Below are positions 6,806 through 10,069 of a DNA stretch of 10,069 nt, in pieces. Made by a program: the position numbers and the translations under genes. Origin of the DNA: CAUSKK01 sp963533935 (lineage in GTDB: Bacteria; Pseudomonadota; Gammaproteobacteria; Cardiobacteriales; Cardiobacteriaceae); contig CAUSQL010000049.1 of NCBI GenBank assembly GCA_963533935.1, positions 1 to 10,069 on the forward strand, read 5' to 3'. Positions within the stretch are counted from its first letter, which is position 1. Every line of letters begins with the position of its first letter. The notes under the pieces are model-generated. The model was not told the DNA's origin and searched no databases. It worked only from the letters and a program-made list of their open reading frames with translations.

Positions 6806-8685
6806 GATTCCGCCCCGTCAAAATCGAGAATGCCGCCCTCGCCGGCGCGCACCGGCCCGCTGGTTTTCAGCAACCGCAGCGCTTCGCCGTTGGTAAAGAC
6901 CACCGGGGTGATGGGATTTTTGCCGCGGCTGCGCAGCAGCGCTAAATCCACCTCGGCCAGCAGGTCGCCCTGCCGTATCCGCTGGCCCTGCCGTACGTGG
7001 CTGGTGAAGCCGGCGCCCTGCAGTTCCACCGTGTCCATGCCGATGTGAATGAGCAGCTCGCGGCCCTGGTCGTCGCTGAGGCCGTAGGCGTGGCCGCTGG
7101 GAAAGACCACTTCGACGGTACCGCTCACCGGGGCGATGACCCGGCCGTCGCTGGGGTCAATGGCAATGCCGCTGCCCATGCTCCCCGAGGCGAAGGCCTG
7201 GTCGGTCAATGCTTCCAGCGGTACCAGCGTGCCGCTCAGCGGGGCGACGAAGGCGGCATGGTTTGCAGCGGGCGCCTCGGTTGCCAGCCGGCGGCGGCCC
7301 ACCAGGTAGGTGAGGGTGAAGGGCACGGCGATGGCCACGGCCATGGCCAGGAGAAAGGCCAGCCAGAAGCGCGGATTGATGGAAAGAATGCCGGGAATGC
7401 CGCCCACGCCGATGCTGAGGGCCTGCACACCGAAGCCGATGGAAACCATGGCCGCCAGCGCCGAGCCGACCATGCCGCAGAGCAGCGGGAAGCCGTATTT
7501 CATGTTCACGCCGAACAGGGCCGGTTCCGTAACCCCCAGATAGGCGGAAATACAGGCGGGCACGTTCACCTGGGCGGCGCGCTGGTTGTGCCGTTGCAGC
7601 ACGGCCATGGCCAGCACGCTGGAGCCCTGGGCAATGTTCGACAGGGCAATCATCGGCCACAGAATCGTGCCGCCGAATTTGGTGGTTAAAGTCATATCCA
7701 CCGCGTTGGTCATGTGGTGCAGGCCGGTCATGACCACCGGCGCGTAGAGGAAGCCGAAGAGGGCGGCAAAGAGCACGCTCCAGGCGGAGGTGAGACCGCC
7801 ATAGACCGCGTCGGCGATGGCCGTGCCGATTTTCCAGCCCAGCGGGCCGACGAAGACGTGGGCGATGAGAACCGCCGGCACCAGCGAGCAGAAGGGCACC
7901 ACAATCATGGAGATGACCGCCGGGCTGATGCGGCGGAAGAAGCGTTCCAGATAGACGAGGACGAAGCCGGCGAGAATGGCGGCGATGACCTGGCCCTGGT
8001 AGCCGATGCGATTAACTTTAGTGAAACCGAAGTCCCAGACGGGAATGTCCGCGGGGGCGGTGCCGGCCACGGTGAAGGCGTTCAGCAGCTGCGGCGACAC
8101 CAGGGTGGCGCCGAGCACGATGCCGAGAATGGGCGTCGTCCCCATTTTTCGGGTAATGGACCAGACGATGCCGATGGGCAGCATGTGGAACACCGCTTCG
8201 CCGATGAGCCAGAGGAAATCGTAGAGGCCGGCCCAGAAGGGGGCGGTTTGGGCCAGGGTCTTACCGTCAAAAAGCTGAATTTCACCGATGAGGTTGCGGA
8301 AACCGAGGATAAGACCGCCGCAGATGAGGGCGGGAATGAGCGGGGCGAAGATTTCGCCGAGGGCGCTCATCAACCGCTGGAGCAGGTTCTGCTGGCTGCT
8401 GGCGGCGGCCTTGACCGCGTCCTTGGACACGCCCTCCAGGCCGGCCAGGGCGGTGAATTCTTTATAGAACTCGCTGACTTCGTTGCCGATGATGACCTGG
8501 AATTGTCCGGACTGGGTGAAGGTGCCCTTGACGCTGGCCAGGGCCTCGATGGCGGCCACGTCGGCCCGCTGCGGTTCCTGGAGAACGAAGCGCAGCCGCG
8601 TAACGCAGTGGGTGATGGCGTTGATGTTGTCCCGGCCGCCGACGGCGGCGAGTAGCCGGGTGGCATCGCTGTGGAATTTGGACAT
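6802..8685 (-). CDS. treB: PTS trehalose-specific permease, EIIBCA fusion
   Basis: Inner-membrane PTS transporter that imports trehalose and phosphorylates it to trehalose-6-phosphate. Three domains are seen in 627 residues. EIIB (about 1-90) has phospho-acceptor Cys27 in ITHCVTRLRF. EIIC (about 105-465) is multi-spanning and has the family motif GVTEPALFG (384-392). EIIA of the glucose type (about 480-620) has SGTLVPLEALTDQAF, the supporting His532 in GHAYGL and active His547 in LLIHIGMDTVEL. E. coli TreB lacks EIIA and borrows it from Crr, so this form carries its own. GGGAG lies five bases before the ATG. The gene overlaps treC by four bases. EIIBC of the sucrose/trehalose group are alike; the treC partner gives the substrate. 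No treR-like gene is in the window. Confidence 0.93.
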   Translation of the reverse strand: MSKFHSDATRLLAAVGGRDNINAITHCVTRLRFVLQEPQRADVAAIEALASVKGTFTQSGQFQVIIGNEVSEFYKEFTALAGLEGVSKDAVKAAASSQQNLLQRLMSALGEIFAPLIPALICGGLILGFRNLIGEIQLFDGKTLAQTAPFWAGLYDFLWLIGEAVFHMLPIGIVWSITRKMGTTPILGIVLGATLVSPQLLNAFTVAGTAPADIPVWDFGFTKVNRIGYQGQVIAAILAGFVLVYLERFFRRISPAVISMIVVPFCSLVPAVLIAHVFVGPLGWKIGTAIADAVYGGLTSAWSVLFAALFGFLYAPVVMTGLHHMTNAVDMTLTTKFGGTILWPMIALSNIAQGSSVLAMAVLQRHNQRAAQVNVPACISAYLGVTEPALFGVNMKYGFPLLCGMVGSALAAMVSIGFGVQALSIGVGGIPGILSINPRFWLAFLLAMAVAIAVPFTLTYLVGRRRLATEAPAANHAAFVAPLSGTLVPLEALTDQAFASGSMGSGIAIDPSDGRVIAPVSGTVEVVFPSGHAYGLSDDQGRELLIHIGMDTVELQGAGFTSHVRQGQRIRQGDLLAEVDLALLRSRGKNPITPVVFTNGEALRLLKTSGPVRAGEGGILDFDGAES

Positions 8686-8690
8686 AAAAG

Positions 8691-8723
8691 CTCCCGTTGT
8701 AGAAAACCACTGACGGGATTGTA
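8691..8723 (-). promoter_or_regulatory. treB leader: possible -10 and an inverted repeat covering the Shine-Dalgarno
   Basis: On the minus strand TACAAT (8718-8723) is a good -10 element but the spacer and -35 region upstream are very GC-rich with no match, as in activator-dependent promoters. Just downstream TCCCGT (minus strand, 8713-8718) and ACGGGA (8692-8697) form an inverted repeat. With GTGG-TTTT-CTAC inside it, this could fold into a hairpin that hides the SD GGGAG (8691-8695). If transcription starts from TACAAT, the 5' arm would not be transcribed, and the repeat could only act as a DNA site. The two readings exclude each other. Confidence 0.35.
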
Positions 8724-8757
8724 GCCAGCGGCGCCGGCGGCCGTGCCTACCAAAGCT

Positions 8758-8814
8758 TAATGGGGATTTAAATGCGGGGGCCGTGGCCCCGGATTATTTA
8801 TGGGGAGATAAATG
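8758..8814. promoter_or_regulatory. Candidate operator region of the tre operon: two similar boxes 40 bp apart
   Basis: Box 1 (8758-8774, TAATGGGGATTTAAATG) and box 2 (8798-8814, TTATGGGGAGATAAATG) match at 14 of 17 bases and start exactly 40 bp apart, close to four helical turns. Box 2 lies within a perfect dyad at 8796-8813, ATTTAT-GGGGAG-ATAAAT. Between them is the palindrome GGGGCC-GT-GGCCCC (8777-8790). The region is 73-129 bp upstream of the treB start, beyond the possible -10, where an activator site would be expected. No known regulator motif was recognised. Confidence 0.45.
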
Positions 8815-8828
8815 GGCTGAATTAATGC

Positions 8829-8846
8829 TGGCCCCGCCGAGGGCCA
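8829..8846. other. Short GC-rich inverted repeat upstream of repeat cluster R4
   Basis: TGGCCC (8829-8834) and GGGCCA (8841-8846) pair around CGCCGA, directly before the first unit of R4. For a purU transcript reading leftwards it would be a small hairpin followed by an AT-rich stretch without a real U-run, so a terminator call is weak. Confidence 0.25.
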
Positions 8847-8847
8847 T

Positions 8848-9020
8848 AAATACAAACAGCTGAAGCGCCCGGTTGTTTGTAAATGATTAATTACCGACGG
8901 TGGGGCGCTTTACATGTATGTATTTAGACCCTAATTACATACAGTCTAAGCGAAGCCTGAGCGCAGCGACTGGCGAAGCCAGCGACCGAAGGGAGAAGAA
9001 CCGCCCTGTTGTCGGTAAAA
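8848..9020. repeat. Palindromic repeat cluster R4 (units U6, U7, U8)
   Basis: Occupies the treB-purU gap from 8848 to nine bases before the purU stop. U6 (8848-8886) has exact arms TACAAACA (8851-8858) and TGTTTGTA (8874-8881) around a 15-base centre with AAGCGCCC. U7 (about 8889-8926) runs TTACCGACGG, then GGGCGCTT, then TGTATGTA. U8 starts at TACATACA (8936-8943) and continues AGTCTAAGCG, but its centre is expanded to about 65 bases, including CTGGC-GAA-GCCAG (8970-8982), before ending TGTTGTCGGTAA. The centres alternate in direction. U7 and U8 together are bounded by the inverted ends TTACCGAC (8891-8898) and GTCGGTAA (9011-9018). Confidence 0.82.
8915..8943. other. Hairpin formed by facing arms of U7 and U8
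   Basis: TGTATGTA (8915-8922) pairs with TACATACA (8936-8943). After a T/T mismatch, TTAG and CTAA pair around ACC. The same arrangement (TGTATGTA, TTAG, CTAA, TACATACA) forms the middle of the R1 palindrome, showing that the unit junction is conserved between clusters. Confidence 0.6.
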
Positions 9021-9028
9021 GACCAACT

Positions 9029-9883
9029 CTAATTAAAGATAACCGTGCGGTGGCCGTTGAGAATGATGCGGTGCTCCGCCTGGTAGCGCACCGCCCGCGC
9101 CAGCACCGCCCGTTCGATGTCGTTGCCGATTTCCGTCAGCTTGGCCACGTCCATGGCGTGATTCACCCGCGCCACGTCTTGTTCAATGATGGGGCCCTCG
9201 TCCAGGTCGCCGGTAACGTAGTGGGCGGTGGCGCCGATGAGCTTTACGCCGCGGTCGTGGGCCTGGTAGTAGGGCTTGGCCCCCTTAAAGGACGGCAGAA
9301 AGGAGTGGTGAATGTTAATGGCCCGGCCGTCGAGGAATTGGCAGAGCGCCGGCGACAGAATCTGCATGTAGCGGGCGAGCACCACCAAGTCCACCGCCAA
9401 TTCGTCCACCGTGGCCCGCAGCTTGGCCTCCTGCTCCCGGCGGGCGCTATCCTCTTTGTTGGCCAGGGGCCAGTGGTAGAAGGGCACGTGGTAGAACTGG
9501 GCCAGCGGCTCCAGAATTTGATGGTTGGAACCGACGGCGACGATGTCTATGGGCAGCCGGCCCAGCTGCGCCTGGAACAGCAGGTCGTTGGCACAGTGGC
9601 CCTCCTTGGACACCATCAGCAGCACCCGCAGCTTGCGCGCCCGGTCGAACCAGGAGGACTGCATCTGCCACTGGGCCGCCAGCGGCTGCCACTGGGCGGT
9701 AATGTCCGCCAGTTGCCAGCTGCCGCCGGCCACGGACACGCGCATGAAGAAGCGATTGCTGGCCGGGTCGAAGAACTGGGCCGAGGTGAGTATGTTCAGT
9801 TGCCGTTCGGCGAGAAAGCCGGAAACGGCGTGCACGATGCCGACGCGGTCGGGGCAGCTGAGGGTGAGTATGTATTGGTTCAT
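9029..9883 (-). CDS. purU: Formyltetrahydrofolate deformylase PurU
   Basis: Cytoplasmic enzyme that hydrolyses 10-formyl-THF to THF and formate. It supplies formate for PurT in purine synthesis and balances one-carbon pools. The 284 residues have an N-terminal ACT domain (about 1-80, MNQYILTLSCPDRVGIVHAV) and a C-terminal formyltransferase fold (about 84-284). The catalytic Asn-His-Asp set of this fold is seen as Asn190 and His192 in INIHHSFLPSF and Asp228 in HYVTGDLDEGP. The length matches the family. In E. coli PurU methionine activates and glycine inhibits, acting through the ACT domain. AGAGGA lies upstream of the ATG at good spacing. It is oriented like treB but separated by 343 bp with repeats, so it is probably its own transcription unit. 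Confidence 0.95.
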   Translation of the reverse strand: MNQYILTLSCPDRVGIVHAVSGFLAERQLNILTSAQFFDPASNRFFMRVSVAGGSWQLADITAQWQPLAAQWQMQSSWFDRARKLRVLLMVSKEGHCANDLLFQAQLGRLPIDIVAVGSNHQILEPLAQFYHVPFYHWPLANKEDSARREQEAKLRATVDELAVDLVVLARYMQILSPALCQFLDGRAINIHHSFLPSFKGAKPYYQAHDRGVKLIGATAHYVTGDLDEGPIIEQDVARVNHAMDVAKLTEIGNDIERAVLARAVRYQAEHRIILNGHRTVIFN

Positions 9884-9917
9884 GGCTTTTCCTCTAATTA
9901 ACTGGGGCTAATTTTAA

Positions 9918-9945
9918 ATCCTAGCGGTGGCCAGGGAATTTACAA
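9918..9945 (-). promoter_or_regulatory. Possible purU promoter using a repeat arm as -35
   Basis: On the minus strand TTGTAA (9940-9945, part of the U9 left arm) and TAGGAT (9918-9923) are 16 bp apart, each matching four of six consensus bases. TAAAAT further downstream is an alternative -10. The signal is modest. Confidence 0.3.
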
Positions 9946-9976
9946 ACAGCCGGGCGCTTCTCCTGTTTGTAAATTC
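9936..9976. repeat. Solitary canonical palindromic unit U9
   Basis: The best-preserved member of the family: GAATTTACAAACAG (9936-9949) is the exact reverse complement of 9963-9976. The 13-base centre CCGGGCGCTTCTC is asymmetric. Its reverse complement aligns closely with U6 and U3 (arms TACAAACAG, centre AAGCGCCC, then GTTTGTAAAT). Unlike the clusters it lies between divergent genes, 53 bases from the purU ATG and 40 bases from the ABC exporter ATG, so it cannot be a terminator for either. Confidence 0.88.
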
Positions 9977-9982
9977 GGCCGC

Positions 9983-9988
9983 TATAAT
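9983..9988 (+). promoter_or_regulatory. -10 element for the ABC exporter gene
   Basis: A perfect TATAAT begins seven bases after U9 and 34 bases before the ATG at 10017. No good -35 is found at 16-18 bp; the expected place lies in the centre and right arm of U9, so the repeat occupies the upstream half of this promoter. Confidence 0.45.
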
Positions 9989-10016
9989 TGCTCCCTCTTT
10001 AATTACGGAATTTCCC

Positions 10017-10069
10017 ATGTTTTCCTACTTTGAACGCAAGACCAATCCCTTTCCCGCCCTGGACCAGCG
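10017..10069 (+). CDS. N-terminus of a probable ABC exporter (permease-ATPase), cut by window edge
   Basis: Only 17 full codons are present: MFSYFERKTNPFPALDQ. This opening (MF-x-FFE, then NPFP or DPFP) resembles the N-terminus of MsbA-like ABC half-transporters of Proteobacteria, which carry a six-TM domain followed by an ATPase domain. Neither domain is visible here, so the assignment rests on a short N-terminal resemblance from memory. A GGA about eight bases upstream and a TATAAT at 9983-9988 support a real start. It is divergent from purU. Confidence 0.5.
   Translation, partial: MFSYFERKTNPFPALDQ

Noticed and set aside
8848..9020. Integron attC sites
   Set aside because: The arms (TACAAACA/TGTTTGTA) do not fit the attC core GTTRRRY and its complement, neighbouring genes are housekeeping genes in mixed orientation, and no integrase is present.

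Overview
The window looks like chromosomal DNA of a GC-rich gammaproteobacterium. The bamD/rluD divergent pair matches the order in Escherichia coli and Pseudomonas. A PTS trehalose operon (treB-treC), a PurU-type formyl-THF deformylase and an MsbA-like ABC exporter start also fit that class. Genus cannot be told from the sequence alone. Coding is dense, on both strands, and I see no phage, IS, tRNA or rRNA gene.

Layout, left to right. (1) 1-1391, minus strand: a two-TM membrane protein of unknown function, overlapping by one base a LysR-type regulator that runs off the left edge. (2) 1520-3001, plus: a sodium:alanine (AGCS) symporter, divergent from that pair. (3) 3003-3125: palindromic repeat cluster R1 between convergent gene ends. 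(4) 3132-3947 minus, bamD (outer-membrane assembly lipoprotein), and 4037-4987 plus, rluD (23S rRNA pseudouridine synthase), divergent across 89 bp. (5) 5020-5150: repeat cluster R2, again between convergent gene ends. (6) 5156-8685 minus: treB (PTS trehalose EIIBCA) and treC (trehalose-6-phosphate hydrolase), overlapping by ATGA. Together they import trehalose as trehalose-6-phosphate and split it to glucose and glucose-6-phosphate. (7) 8686-9028: a 343-bp gap with candidate tre control sites and repeat cluster R4. (8) 9029-9883 minus: purU, which releases formate and THF from 10-formyl-THF. (9) 9936-9976: a single canonical repeat (U9) between the purU promoter region and an ABC exporter gene that starts at 10017 and leaves the window.

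The most unusual content is not a gene. It is a family of about nine short palindromic units confined to four gene gaps. A unit has TACAAACA- or TACATACA-like arms facing TGTTTGTA- or TGTATGTA-like arms around an asymmetric centre containing AAGCGCCC. In clusters the units recur about every 42 bp with the centre alternating in orientation, as in REP/BIME clusters, and neighbouring units fold into long hairpins. Three clusters sit within about 1-15 bases of stop codons, and the lone unit lies in a divergent promoter region. I could not match the family to a named repeat. Its function (terminator, mRNA end protection, protein-binding site or MITE relic) is open.
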